64,000 nucleotides of DNA, taken from assembly GCF_004791695.1 (NCBI RefSeq), contig NZ_SRSO01000001.1, positions 310,001-374,000 of the forward strand, written 5' to 3'. The translations under genes and the position numbers were made by a program. Positions 9,352-19,800 of this stretch are shown here, piece by piece (within the stretch, counting starts at the first letter, position 1; every line of letters begins with the position of its first letter). This DNA comes from Flavivirga rizhaonensis. Lineage in GTDB: Bacteria; Bacteroidota; Bacteroidia; Flavobacteriales; Flavobacteriaceae. The notes beneath the pieces are model-generated. The model saw nothing but the letters and a program-made list of their open reading frames with translations, made no database searches and had not been told where the DNA came from.

Positions 9352-10925
9352 ATTTAAAGTTTTTAAGAACAATACATTTTAGTTTCTGCGCTATCATTTT
9401 ATTACTTTGTTTAAGTTGCAAAGCACAAGAAAGTGTGGTTTGGAAAGATTTTAAAACAGCAAAAAAAGATGGTACGGAACCCATATTGCCCGATTTTTCT
9501 TATGCAGGATACAAATACAGTGAAGTAGAAATTCCGCACGTAAACTATAAAACATTTAATGTTACCCATTTTGGAGCTATTGCAAACGATACCCAATCTG
9601 ATAAAGAAGCGATTAAAAAAGCCATCTTAGAGGCAAAGAAAAATGGCAACGGTGTCATCTATTTTCCAAAAGGTAAATATTATATTAATACGGAGGCAGA
9701 CGACGAAAGTATTATAAAAATTAATGCTTCAAATATTGTGTTTCGAGGAGAAGATAAAGAAAATACCATCCTTTTTTTTGAAAAAGATTTGCCACCTTCA
9801 AACCCAGATAAACTGTGGAGTTGCCCTAACGCCATTCAGGTGTCAACAAGTAAAAAAGATAATGTTTTAACTACTATTGTCTCCGATTCAAAAAGAGAAA
9901 CACATACAATTCAGGTTAAAGATGCATCAAAAATTAAAAAAGGAGATTGGATCGTTTTAGAAGTATTAAATAACAGTGAAGACCTTATAAATTACGATTT
10001 AGGTACTTTAAAACCAGAAAAGAAATGGAAATCTCTACTAGAAAAAGGCGTTAAAGTTAATGAACGTCATCAAGTAGCCGAAGTAAATAACAACACCATT
10101 TCGTTGGTTTCGCCAATCCATTATGATATAAAATCGAAACATCATTGGACGGTTTCCAGTTTTGAGCACGTAAACCACACAGGGTTTGAGAATTTAACAT
10201 TTCAAGGCAATTGGTTAAAGAAATTTGTGCATCACAGATCTGCACAAGACGATGGCGGGTGGAGTATATTAAAAATTTCAAAGGCGGTAGATTCGTGGGT
10301 TAAAGACTGTACATTTAAAAACGTTAGTAACGGCGTTAGCTTCTCGTCTTCAGCCTCATGTACTGCTTTAAACGTTACGATTGAAGGCAACTACGGACAT
10401 AGTGCGATGCATGCGTCAGGTTCTACAGGAATATTAATGGCCAATATTAATGATGCTGCGGGCATGCACCATTCTATAGGTGTTGGTGGCGGGAGTACTA
10501 CGGCAACTGTAATCTGGAGAAGCAAATACGCATCTCATACATCTTTTGAATCTCATGCATCGCAACCACGTTGTACACTTTTTGATAATGTAGAAGGCGG
10601 TTTTTTTCAAGGAAGAGCTGGTGGTGCTATCCAAAACTTACCCAACCATGGCAAGTATTTAGTGTTGTGGAATTTTAAGGAAACCGATGAGCCCGAAACT
10701 GACTTTCGTTTTGTTGCGACCGATACTTGGTACTGGAGAATAGTACCACCAATTATAGTTGGTTTTCATGGTGCTGGTACGACCTTCAAAGAAGACGAGG
10801 TACAAATAATTGAGAGCTTAGGCAAACCTGTGCAACCCGAATCTCTTTTTGAAGAGCAATTAAAATTACGCCTAGGTAAACTACCTAAATGGATTATTGA
10901 TATTAAAAACAACAAAAAAAAATAA
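9348..10925 (+). CDS. Right-handed beta-helix lipoprotein, putative polysaccharide lyase (DUF4955-like)
   Basis: A 525-residue lipoprotein (signal peptide, lipobox CLSC) with a pectate-lyase-superfamily start: FNVTHFGAIANDTQSDKEAI at about 68, then GVIYFPKGKYYIN. Beta-helix turns follow through about residue 420, and a conserved-looking aromatic C-terminal block (DTWYWRIVPPIIVGFHGAG) comes after. Charged and His residues in NHTGFENLTFQGNW, HSAMHASGSTG and GMHHSIGVGGG could form the active site, but no catalytic set can be proven by eye. The overall layout resembles DUF4955 proteins. From memory, the glycosaminoglycan lyase family PL29 (founded by a Bacteroides enzyme) sits in a comparable PUL; I cannot confirm the family here. 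It is coupled to GH88 by an ATGA overlap and is followed after 5 bases by the CBM-like gene. Confidence 0.75.
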   Translation: MNLKFLRTIHFSFCAIILLLCLSCKAQESVVWKDFKTAKKDGTEPILPDFSYAGYKYSEVEIPHVNYKTFNVTHFGAIANDTQSDKEAIKKAILEAKKNGNGVIYFPKGKYYINTEADDESIIKINASNIVFRGEDKENTILFFEKDLPPSNPDKLWSCPNAIQVSTSKKDNVLTTIVSDSKRETHTIQVKDASKIKKGDWIVLEVLNNSEDLINYDLGTLKPEKKWKSLLEKGVKVNERHQVAEVNNNTISLVSPIHYDIKSKHHWTVSSFEHVNHTGFENLTFQGNWLKKFVHHRSAQDDGGWSILKISKAVDSWVKDCTFKNVSNGVSFSSSASCTALNVTIEGNYGHSAMHASGSTGILMANINDAAGMHHSIGVGGGSTTATVIWRSKYASHTSFESHASQPRCTLFDNVEGGFFQGRAGGAIQNLPNHGKYLVLWNFKETDEPETDFRFVATDTWYWRIVPPIIVGFHGAGTTFKEDEVQIIESLGKPVQPESLFEEQLKLRLGKLPKWIIDIKNNKKK

Positions 10926-10930
10926 ATACT

Positions 10931-11530
10931 ATGAAGTTGAAATGGTTACTGTTCACATCACTTTTTTGTGTGTCAACTTTTACCGAAGCACAAGACAATT
11001 TTAAAATTCTTGTTTCAGAAGATACTTATGTTCAAGGGGGCGATACTTCTACAGATACAATGGGAGAAACATATAAAAAACAGCTTAGAATATCCAATTC
11101 TAATGCAAAAAGTAAATATGCAAGAATAACCTACTTAAAGTTTCTGCTTCCAAAAAAACTTAGAAGTATAGGGCATGTTGTCCTACACATACCTGTTAAG
11201 GTTTTTAATAAAACAGATGATTTAGAAAAAACATTTAAATTAGATGTTTATACAGTACAAAGTGATGATTGGAGTGAGAGTACCTTAACTTGGGATACAA
11301 AACCAGAGGTAGATAAAAAGGTTGGTAGCATAAATTTGAAAAAAACCGAAGGTAAACAAAGTGAATGGCAAGCAATAGTTTTGAATACATATGAAATATT
11401 TAAAATGCATTCACGTAAGGATTCTACAATTACATTGGCATTATTGAATACAGATTTTAATAAAACATCTGCCATTTGCCCAAGTAAAGAACAATCAAAA
11501 AAATCAGCAGCATATTTAGTAATTAAATAG
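10931..11530 (+). CDS. Secreted CBM96-like (DNRLRE) carbohydrate-binding protein
   Basis: A 199-residue protein with a cleavable signal peptide (about 1-20, STFTEAQ|D) and one beta-sandwich domain of the DNRLRE/CBM96 type. The typical start is LVSEDTYVQGGDTS. The middle carries ARITYLKFLLPKKLRSIGHV, and the domain then shows WSESTLTWDTKPEVD and SAAYLVIK at the end. This module is normally found fused to lyases or sulfatases; here it is a stand-alone protein. It is squeezed between the beta-helix gene (5-base gap) and a sulfatase (1-base gap), so it is firmly in the operon. Binding to the PUL's polysaccharide is inferred. Confidence 0.75.
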   Translation: MKLKWLLFTSLFCVSTFTEAQDNFKILVSEDTYVQGGDTSTDTMGETYKKQLRISNSNAKSKYARITYLKFLLPKKLRSIGHVVLHIPVKVFNKTDDLEKTFKLDVYTVQSDDWSESTLTWDTKPEVDKKVGSINLKKTEGKQSEWQAIVLNTYEIFKMHSRKDSTITLALLNTDFNKTSAICPSKEQSKKSAAYLVIK

Positions 11531-11531
11531 T

Positions 11532-13124
11532 ATGAAAAGAATTTATCTGGCTTCCGCATTACTTTGTCTACTTAGTGTTTTTGGATGTAAATCACATTCT
11601 GAAAAAGAAGATTTAGCTCAAAATACACTAACAGAAACTCCTAAAAAACCAAATATTCTTATTGTATTTCCAGACCAACTTAGAAGATATAGTGCAGGGT
11701 TTTGGTCTGAAGCACCTTATAAAGACTTGGTTGTTGGTAAACCAGACCTTGTAGTAACGCCAACCATAGATAGATTAGCAAAAAATGGAGTGGTTTTTAC
11801 TCAGGCAGTAAGTAATTATCCGTTGTGTAGCCCTTATAGAGGCATGTTAATGTCTGGTAAATACCCAGAGCAAAATGGCATTTGGAATAACTGTAAAGTA
11901 GGTAGAGATCATAGTTTAAAAGATGATATTCCAACCATTCCAGATTTATTTTTGAATGCAGGTTACAACACTGCCTATTTTGGAAAATGCCATTGGTTAA
12001 AACCAGAACCATTATTTGACGATAAAGGTAATTACGTTGGCACCAAAGAACCACCGGGAGGCAATTATGTTAATAAATATGATACTTATGTGCCTCCGGG
12101 AAAACGTCATGGTATTGAATATTTTTATGAATCTATTAAAGATTCTCACTTTAACCCACATATATATTCTAATGATCCCTTTACTATTGAAGGTAAAAAA
12201 GATGGGGAATTGCACTTACCTAAAATATTTTCTCCAAAGAATGAATCTAAAATAATTATCGATTATTTAAAAAATACCAGAGGACAAAGAGATACAAGTA
12301 AGCCTTTTTGTATGATATGGTCCATGAATCCACCTCATAACCCTTGGAGTGATGACAATACGGACATGGAAACTTTAAGAAAGTACTACGATGCAGATAA
12401 ATTTCCAGAAATCGATACCTTATTAGTTAGGGGTAACGCAGACAAAGAAGTTGGTAGTTATGTAAGACATTACTACGCCAACGTTACAAGTTCAGATTAC
12501 TATATCGGATTGGTACTGGATCAACTAGAAAAAATGGGAGCGTTAGATAATACCATTGTAGTTTTTAGTTCAGATCATGGTGAAATGTTAGGGAGTCATG
12601 GTAAGCAAGGAAAGAATGCAGTTGAATTAGAGGCTTCGGCAATTCCGTTTATTGTACATTGGCCAAAAGGTTTAAAGCAAGGAACAACCAATGTTTTATT
12701 TAGTGTTCCCGATGTATTACCAACTATAATGGGGCTTGCTGGTTTAGGAGAGCAAATTCCTAACGACATTGAAGGCACCAACTTTTCATCTTTATTAATG
12801 AATAAAGAAAGCAGTACTGTTAAAAAACCAGAGGCCATTTTATTTATGCTGGGTAATTCTAGAGGTGTTTTTACAGACAGATATTCTCTATGTTTAAGAG
12901 AAAATAAAAAACAATGGGATAAAGATAAAGGAACCAAAGTTGAAGAAGCTTTTTTCTACGACAACTTAAAAGATCCTTATCAACTTAATAAAATTGATAT
13001 AAAAGAACAACCAGAGGTTTCAAATGTGTTGCTTAAAGAATTAGCTAGACTATTAGAAAAAACGAACGACCCATGGTTTCAAGAGAAAAAGTACAAGGAT
13101 ATTATTCCTTATAGCGCTATCTAA
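11532..13124 (+). CDS. Type I sulfatase (S1 family), lipoprotein
   Basis: A 530-residue sulfatase that removes O-sulfate groups from the PUL substrate. The signal peptide has lipobox VFGC (Cys19). The sulfatase signature is CSPYRGMLMSG, with Cys99 as the residue converted to formylglycine and Arg103 in the active site. Metal-site candidates are Asp48 (FPDQLR) and the SSDHGEMLGSHG block near residue 342, followed by Lys in HGKQGKNAVELEA. The CSPYR variant and the PDQLR start differ from its neighbour at 13172, so the two sulfatases are distinct and probably act on different positions. A GalNAc 4-O- or uronate 2-O-sulfatase role would fit, but I cannot assign regiospecificity. Maturation needs an enzyme encoded elsewhere. 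Confidence 0.92.
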   Translation: MKRIYLASALLCLLSVFGCKSHSEKEDLAQNTLTETPKKPNILIVFPDQLRRYSAGFWSEAPYKDLVVGKPDLVVTPTIDRLAKNGVVFTQAVSNYPLCSPYRGMLMSGKYPEQNGIWNNCKVGRDHSLKDDIPTIPDLFLNAGYNTAYFGKCHWLKPEPLFDDKGNYVGTKEPPGGNYVNKYDTYVPPGKRHGIEYFYESIKDSHFNPHIYSNDPFTIEGKKDGELHLPKIFSPKNESKIIIDYLKNTRGQRDTSKPFCMIWSMNPPHNPWSDDNTDMETLRKYYDADKFPEIDTLLVRGNADKEVGSYVRHYYANVTSSDYYIGLVLDQLEKMGALDNTIVVFSSDHGEMLGSHGKQGKNAVELEASAIPFIVHWPKGLKQGTTNVLFSVPDVLPTIMGLAGLGEQIPNDIEGTNFSSLLMNKESSTVKKPEAILFMLGNSRGVFTDRYSLCLRENKKQWDKDKGTKVEEAFFYDNLKDPYQLNKIDIKEQPEVSNVLLKELARLLEKTNDPWFQEKKYKDIIPYSAI

Positions 13125-13171
13125 AATAATTAATTTAGAAACAACGTTTCATTATTACAGGCATTCTAAAC

Positions 13172-14764
13172 ATGACATATAATTTCAAAAAAAGGGTTTC
13201 AAAAGGCATATTTCACACATTATTATTATTTATTGTTTTTATCACATTTCATAGTTGTCAGGAAAAAAACAAGAAAAAACAAGTAACACCACAAGCAACA
13301 TTACAAGAAAAACCAAACATTGTTATTATTTATCTGGATGATTTGGGTTATGGCGATTTGAGTTCTTACGGAGCAAAAGGTTTAGAAACACCAAACATAG
13401 ATAGGTTGGTTAATGGAGGTGTAAAATTCACAAACGGCTACGCAACTTCAGCTACTTGTTCCCCAAGCAGGTATGCACTTCTTACGGGTATGTACCCTTG
13501 GAGAAATAAAGATGCTAAAATTTTACCAGGCACAGCACCATTATTAATTAGTACAGAACAACAAACTTTACCTAAATTACTTAAAAATGAAGGCTACCAA
13601 ACTGCGGTAATTGGTAAATGGCATTTGGGCTTAGGACAGGGTATTGTAGATTGGAATAAAAAGATAGCACCAGGTCCTAATGAAGTAGGATTCGATTATT
13701 CATACATTATGGCGGCTACTCAAGATCGTGTCCCAACCGTTTATATAGATAACGGATTCGTAGATGGTTTAAACCCTAACGATCCTATTGAAATAAATTA
13801 TGAAACAAATTTTGAAGGACAGCCAACAGGAAAAGACAATCCAGAATTACTTAGTATGAAATGGCATCACGGTCATAATAGTAGCATTATTAATGGTATT
13901 CCCAGAATTGGTTATATGAAAGGGGGAGAATCAGCCAAATGGAGTGATGTGGATATGGCAGACCACTTTCTAAACAAAGTACAAAGTTATGTAAAAGCAC
14001 ATAAAGATACCCCCTTCTTTTTGTATTACGCCATGCAACAACCACATGTACCGCGTACACCACATCCTAGATTTATTGGAGCTTCTAAATTAGGGCCAAG
14101 AGGCGATGTGATTGTTGAGGCAGACTGGTGCGTAGGAGAGTTTATAAAAACTTTAGAAGAAGAAAACCTGTTAGAAAACACCTTAATTATTTTATCAAGT
14201 GATAACGGACCTGTGCTGAATGATGGCTATTATGATGATGCTGTTGAAAAATTAGGAGAACATGACCCAAATGGGACACTTCGTGGTGGTAAATACAGTT
14301 TGTTTGAGGCTGGTACGAGAGTCCCTTTTATCACATATTGGAAAGGAAAAATAGCACCTACGATTTCTGATGCTTTGGTGTGTCAGGTAGATTTAATGGA
14401 ATCTATAGCACATTTAGTTGATAATAAAACTGAAAACCTAGACAGTGAAAATTTACTAAGCACATTCTTAGGAAAAAGTAAAACCGGACGTGAAAAACTT
14501 GTTATTGAGGCTACTACCAGAACCGCCTTTAGAAAAGGAGATTGGATTATGATACCACCCTATAAAGGACCTGAAATAGAAAAGCAGGTAAATATTGAAT
14601 TGGGTAATGCAGATGATTATATGCTTTTCAATTTAAGGGAAGATATTGGTCAAAAAAATAATCTAGCTCAAAAAATGCCTGAAAAGTTAAAAAAAATGAT
14701 TACCGAATTTGAAGCCATAAGAGGTAAAGATTATTCTAAAACAGAGGCGTTAGAATTAAAATAA
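13172..14764 (+). CDS. Arylsulfatase-type S1 sulfatase, lipoprotein
   Basis: A second 530-residue sulfatase. The signal peptide has a likely lipobox FHSC (Cys29). The N-terminal metal-binding motif is IIYLDDLGYGDLSSYG (Asp56, Asp57). The formylglycine signature is CSPSRYALLTGMYPW with Cys96. Further family motifs are GKWHLG (Lys/His), QQPHVPRTPH and LSSDNGPVLN. It belongs to the classical arylsulfatase A/GalNAc-6-sulfatase-like type. A GalNAc-6-O-sulfatase role is attractive in a chondroitin locus, but this is inference. Same equal length as the preceding sulfatase but clearly divergent sequence, so not a recent duplication. Confidence 0.93.
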   Translation: MTYNFKKRVSKGIFHTLLLFIVFITFHSCQEKNKKKQVTPQATLQEKPNIVIIYLDDLGYGDLSSYGAKGLETPNIDRLVNGGVKFTNGYATSATCSPSRYALLTGMYPWRNKDAKILPGTAPLLISTEQQTLPKLLKNEGYQTAVIGKWHLGLGQGIVDWNKKIAPGPNEVGFDYSYIMAATQDRVPTVYIDNGFVDGLNPNDPIEINYETNFEGQPTGKDNPELLSMKWHHGHNSSIINGIPRIGYMKGGESAKWSDVDMADHFLNKVQSYVKAHKDTPFFLYYAMQQPHVPRTPHPRFIGASKLGPRGDVIVEADWCVGEFIKTLEEENLLENTLIILSSDNGPVLNDGYYDDAVEKLGEHDPNGTLRGGKYSLFEAGTRVPFITYWKGKIAPTISDALVCQVDLMESIAHLVDNKTENLDSENLLSTFLGKSKTGREKLVIEATTRTAFRKGDWIMIPPYKGPEIEKQVNIELGNADDYMLFNLREDIGQKNNLAQKMPEKLKKMITEFEAIRGKDYSKTEALELK

Positions 14765-14800
14765 AAACCATAGAAGTTCTAGTTATAAAACACGAATTAG

Positions 14801-16555
14801 ATGTATAAAAAAATAACAGTCTCATTTTTTATTTCAGTATTAAGTGTCTCATTTTTTTGTTGCAATACCAACACAAAAAAAGTTTCAGATGAAGTTGCTC
14901 CACCAACTAAGCAAACGATGGTATGCAATCCATTAGATCTCAATTATAGATTTGCAGTAGATGACGGACCTTCGAGACGCGAAGCGGCCGACCCAACGGT
15001 GGTACTTTACAAAGACGATTATTACTTATTTGCATCAAAATCTGGAGGCTATTGGACGTCAAACGATTTGGTTACTTGGGATGTCATTACATCTAAACAA
15101 CTCCCATTTGAGGATTATGCGCCTACTGCAGTGGTTATCAAAGATACCCTGTATTTTATGGCATCCAACAATAAAGCGCCAATAACCATTTATAAAACAA
15201 CCAATCCGAAATCAGGGGAGTGGGAGATTGCTAATCCGAATTTTCCAATAGCAATGACAGACCCAGCCTTGTTTTATGATGAAGGTAGATTATTTCTGTA
15301 CTATGGTTGTTCTAATAAAAACCCGTTAGAAGTCGTAGAATTAGATGTTAATACCTTAAACCCAATAACAGAACCCATTGCAATTTTAAATAGCAAAAAA
15401 GAAGATTACGGTTGGGAACGTTGGGGAGATTATAATGACCAAGACCTTAATCCTTGGATAGAAGGTGCATGGGTTAATAAACACCAAGGAAAATATTATT
15501 TACAATATGCAGGTCCTGGAACACGATTTAAAAGTTATAACGACGGCGTTTATATTGCAGATAACCCTTTAGGACCTTTTAAATTAGCGGAGCACAACCC
15601 TATGGCTATTAAACCAGAGGGCTTTATAAATGGTGCTGGACATGGTAACACATTTCAAGATCGTTATGGGAATTATTGGCATATGGGTACCATGGTTCTT
15701 ACATTAAAACATAAGTTTGAAAGGAGAATTGGTATGTATCCCGCTTTTTTTGATGACGATAATATGCTATATGCGTACACTGGTTTTGGAGATTTTCCTT
15801 ATGAAGTACCTCAAAAGAAAATTTCAAGTCCTGAAGAATTATTTCCCAATTGGATGTTATTGTCGTATGATAAACCCATTAGAGTGTCTTCAGAGTTAGA
15901 AGATCATACTAAAAATTTAGCTTCAGATGAAGAAGTAAGAACCTATTGGAGTGCCAAAACGGGGGATCAAGGCGAGTGGTTTCAGATGGATTTAGAGAAA
16001 GAGGTGGTAATTAATGCTGTTCAAATAAATTATGCAGAGCATAACACAACGTTACACGGTAGAAATGCAAATATATACCATCAATATCTTTTAGAATATT
16101 CACAAGATAATAGCACATGGTACACTTTAATTGATAAAACAAAGCATAAAGAAGATGTACCTCACGATTTTACACCATTGCAAACTTCGATTAAAGCGAG
16201 GTATTTAAAAATAACGAATTATCTTGTCCCAGATGGAACATTTGCTCTGGCAGATTTTAGGGTTTTTGGGAATGCGCAAGGTAATATCCCAACTGAAAAA
16301 CCAAAATTACAAATATCAAGGCTAGAAGAAGATAAATGTATCGTCAACCTAAAATGGAATACCGTTGATGGTACAGTTGGGTATAACATTCGTTACGGGA
16401 TTCATCCAGAAAAATTATATCATAATTATCAGGTTCTAAAAAGCAATTCTCTTACTATTAGAACGTTAAATAAATTTCAAAAGTATTACTTCACTATTGA
16501 TACGTTCAATGAAAATGGTATTTTAAAGGGAACAGAAATCATAGAAGTCAATTAA
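14801..16555 (+). CDS. GH43 glycosidase with discoidin (CBM32-like) and Fn3-like modules
   Basis: A 584-residue lipoprotein (signal peptide, lipobox around SFFCC, Cys20/21). A five-bladed beta-propeller of family GH43 spans about residues 40-355. Three catalytic carboxylates can be placed: base Asp64 (EAADPTVVLYKDDYYL), pKa modulator Asp154 (MTDPALFYDE) and acid Glu221 (WIEGAWVNKHQGKYYL). A second GH43-like block, PEGFINGAGHGNTF, follows. Residues about 365-490 form an F5/8 type C domain (GEWFQMDLEKEVVINAVQIN, ARYLKITNYLVPDGTFALAD), and the last 90 residues look like Fn3. GH43 enzymes usually remove arabinose, xylose or galactose side groups. Such an activity is not needed for plain chondroitin, so this gene suggests a decorated substrate. 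Confidence 0.88.
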   Translation: MYKKITVSFFISVLSVSFFCCNTNTKKVSDEVAPPTKQTMVCNPLDLNYRFAVDDGPSRREAADPTVVLYKDDYYLFASKSGGYWTSNDLVTWDVITSKQLPFEDYAPTAVVIKDTLYFMASNNKAPITIYKTTNPKSGEWEIANPNFPIAMTDPALFYDEGRLFLYYGCSNKNPLEVVELDVNTLNPITEPIAILNSKKEDYGWERWGDYNDQDLNPWIEGAWVNKHQGKYYLQYAGPGTRFKSYNDGVYIADNPLGPFKLAEHNPMAIKPEGFINGAGHGNTFQDRYGNYWHMGTMVLTLKHKFERRIGMYPAFFDDDNMLYAYTGFGDFPYEVPQKKISSPEELFPNWMLLSYDKPIRVSSELEDHTKNLASDEEVRTYWSAKTGDQGEWFQMDLEKEVVINAVQINYAEHNTTLHGRNANIYHQYLLEYSQDNSTWYTLIDKTKHKEDVPHDFTPLQTSIKARYLKITNYLVPDGTFALADFRVFGNAQGNIPTEKPKLQISRLEEDKCIVNLKWNTVDGTVGYNIRYGIHPEKLYHNYQVLKSNSLTIRTLNKFQKYYFTIDTFNENGILKGTEIIEVN

Positions 16556-16590
16556 ATAAATCTCTCAAAATCCATGATTTGTAAAATACC

Positions 16591-16616
16591 CTGAAAGGTT
16601 ATAAAAACCTTGTAGG
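16591..16616. repeat. Degenerate palindromic intergenic repeat
   Basis: CTGAAAGGTTATAAAAACCT followed by TGTAGG forms an imperfect inverted repeat and resembles the stronger palindrome 70 bases downstream. It sits between GH43 and the PL8 gene. I read it as a decayed copy of the same short flavobacterial repeat. Confidence 0.4.
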
Positions 16617-16682
16617 CATGAATTTAGAACGTTTACTAACAAAACAAAAGCCTAAATATTATTTTCATAATCAAAATGGGCA

Positions 16683-16715
16683 AGACCTGTCAGGTTTTTA
16701 AAACCTGGCAGGTCT
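16683..16715. repeat. 33-bp near-perfect palindrome, REP-like element
   Basis: Two 16-base arms starting AGACCTG flank a single central T, with one mismatch. The arm core CAGGTTTT/AAAACCTG recalls a short palindrome that is widespread between genes in flavobacterial genomes (from memory). It lies in the 260-base gap before PL8, so it could also form an RNA hairpin that separates the GH43 transcript from the PL8 transcript. No T-run follows, so a classic terminator is unlikely. Confidence 0.65.
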
Positions 16716-16815
16716 GAAAAGACGAATTTAACCCTATAAATGAATTTTATGTATCCTATCTCTTCAAACCCTGAAACTTATTTTTGAAGTATTAATTGCT
16801 AAAAAAAATTCTAAA

Positions 16816-19800
16816 ATGATACACCTCTATTTTTATATGCTAATAAAGCGTAGCCTAATATGCTTTAAGCTAGTCCTGTTTGTTTTTATTTGCTTTCAAG
16901 CTAGAGTTTATGCTCAAGATCAATCTTTTGAAGGCACATCAGTACCTTCAAACTGGAACGCAGCTTTGGGTAGCTTATCTATTTCATCAAGTCATTACAA
17001 ACTAGGAAGCAAATCGTTACAATGGGATTGGTCTGCAAACGATGAATTAACAGTTACTAATTTACAGGCGGAAGGATTAGTGCCTGCCCAAGTTCAGGGC
17101 TTTTTTCAAAACATGTTCAGAATTTGGATTTATAATACCAATGCCATTAACACAGGCAATTTAGAAATTGAATTTTATGATAATAATGGCGTGAAACAAT
17201 TTAATTATCCATTTTATTTAAACTTTACTGGATGGAGAGCTGGTTCCGCTAGTTATAAAAATGAAATGTTAGGACCAAAAGGCTCCAATAATATTACGAC
17301 GTTAAAAATTAAGGCTCCAGCGGCAGGTAGCGGTACTTTACATTTTGATTTTATAGACTATACTATGGAACGAAATACTGATCGATCTGCCGATTATCAA
17401 TTACCTTTTATAACCTTAGATAATGACAAACATTGGTTCGATTTTATGTATTTTCAATCGTTGCCAAAAACAATTCCTGCTACAACACCTTCGGCACAAG
17501 AATTAGCAGATTTTAATGTGGTTAAACAAAAATATGATGACCTTATTTTAGGAAGTGCGCCTAGCAATTCAAACTTAAACAATGCCATTTCTGCATACAA
17601 CAATCAAAATATTGTGTATTCTGGAGGAATTGTAACTGGAAAACCGCTTTATGGAAAAGATTACGGAAATGCCCAAAATATTGACGTGGTTGATGGTTTT
17701 ATCCATACTCTGGCCAGAGATTATAAACATAGAAATACAGCAACAAGCTTAACCTATTTTTTAAACACGGTTAGATATCTTTTAGATCAAGGTTATGCAG
17801 ATGGCAGTTTATTGGAAACTATGCACCATATTGGTTATAGTTTTAGGGATGTATCAAAAGCTATTCATTTGATGAAAGACGAACTTGTAACTGCAGGTTT
17901 GTGGGATGATTCCAGAAAAATGGTAGAATGGTACGCAGGTACAGATATTATTTGGCATCCAACAGCATATAAAAGCAATATGGACGATGCTTTAACAAGA
18001 GCAATTTCTATACTTGGTGCATGTTTGTACAAAGAAACAGACGTTGAAAAAGTACAATATTTAAAAGGCTATAAACAATATGTAGAAAATTGGTTAACAC
18101 CAACGTCTTTAGTTAGTAAAAATGGAGTAAAGGCAGATTATACAGGGTTTCACCATGGGACCTATTACCCACAATATGCTTTTGGGGCTTATAAAAGTCT
18201 GTCCACGGCTGTGAACTTTATTTCTGGTGGAGTATATGGCATAAGCAACTCCAAAAAAGATGTATTTAAAAAAATGCTATTGGTTGCCAGAGTAAATATG
18301 TCTAGAAACGATTTTCCTAACGGATTGTCAGGAAGAAGTCCATTTAATGATATCTCCATTACCAACGCCCATAAAAATTTAGGGTTGTCAACGCCTATAG
18401 ATACACAGCTAATAGAGGCCTACAACAGAATAACAGGAGGCGATTCACAAACCAATATTTATGGTTCTGAAACGCTCCCAATAGGATTTTGGCAAATAAA
18501 TTACGCAAATTTAGGAACGTATAGACAAGATAATTGGTTAGCAGGTATTAAAGGATTTAATAAATATTTCTGGGGAACTGAAATATACAGTTCAGATAAC
18601 CGCTACGGGCGTTATCAAAGTTACGGATCCATAGAGATACTTTACCCAGATGGGGCTTTAAATTCTGGTACTGCCATTGGTGGATGGGATTGGAACAAAA
18701 CACCAGGAGCAACCACTATCCATTTACCTTTTTCAAGTTTAAAGGCGAGTAAAAGTAGGCAAGATGAGTTTACAGATTCAAATTTTGCAAACAGCCTTCG
18801 TTTCGGAACAAAAAACGCTTATTATATTGATGATAAAATTGAAGGCAGTTATGGTATGTTTGGTATGGATTTTACTCAAAAAGCCATCACAGCAACTCAT
18901 AACCCAACATTTGCATTTAAGAAATCGGTATTTTGTTTTGATGGCAAAATCATTTGTTTAGGAAGCAATATCAATAATAACGATGCTTCAAATATTACGG
19001 CTACAAACTTATTTCAGAATAAACTCAGTTCAACTTCCACACCAATTCAAGTTAATAATGTTAGCACATCAAATTTTCCGTATAATTCAACTTTAAACAG
19101 CAGTGCAAGCCATTGGATTATTGATGCGTACAATACAGGTTATTTTGTAAAAAACGCAACGGTGGTTATTGATAGAAAAAATCAAGTTTCTCCAAGAGAA
19201 AATGGAAAGGGTGGTACTACTTCGGGAAATTTTGCTTCAGCTTACATAAATCATGGTACTGCGCCTGTAAATTCAAAATACGAATATGTCATAATTCCTG
19301 GGACTAATGGCGCAGATATGATAGCATTTACTAATGATATGAATAATAGTGCGACGGCATTTTATGAAGTATTACAACACGATGACATGGCGCATATAAT
19401 AAAATATAATGATATAAGGGGTTATGCGCTTTTCGAGGCAGGAAATTTCGGTAATACTACAGGCTTAAAAAGTAATGATATGCCATGTTTAGTTATGACT
19501 GAAGAAACTGGAAATGATTTAAAAATGACAGTTGTTAATCCAGATTTAAATAAAAATGAAACCACGGAAAAAAGTGAAGTTAAAACAATTAATTTGGTTT
19601 TAAATGGCGAATGGACATTAAACTCAAGTTCTGGTGGTGCCGTAAATATTACCTCTGGAACTAGTGAAACCACTATTACTATTGATACAAAAGACGCATT
19701 GCCAGTTGACATAGAATTAAGTAAAACAGCATTATCCATAGAAGATGTAGATTTTAATAAAGACATCATCGTATTTCCTAACCCCACAGATAGTATTATA

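Noticed and set aside
10057..10634. Long open frames antisense to the beta-helix gene
   Set aside because: They lie fully inside a gene with signal peptide and domain match, lack any recognisable motif and follow the codon phase of the real gene.
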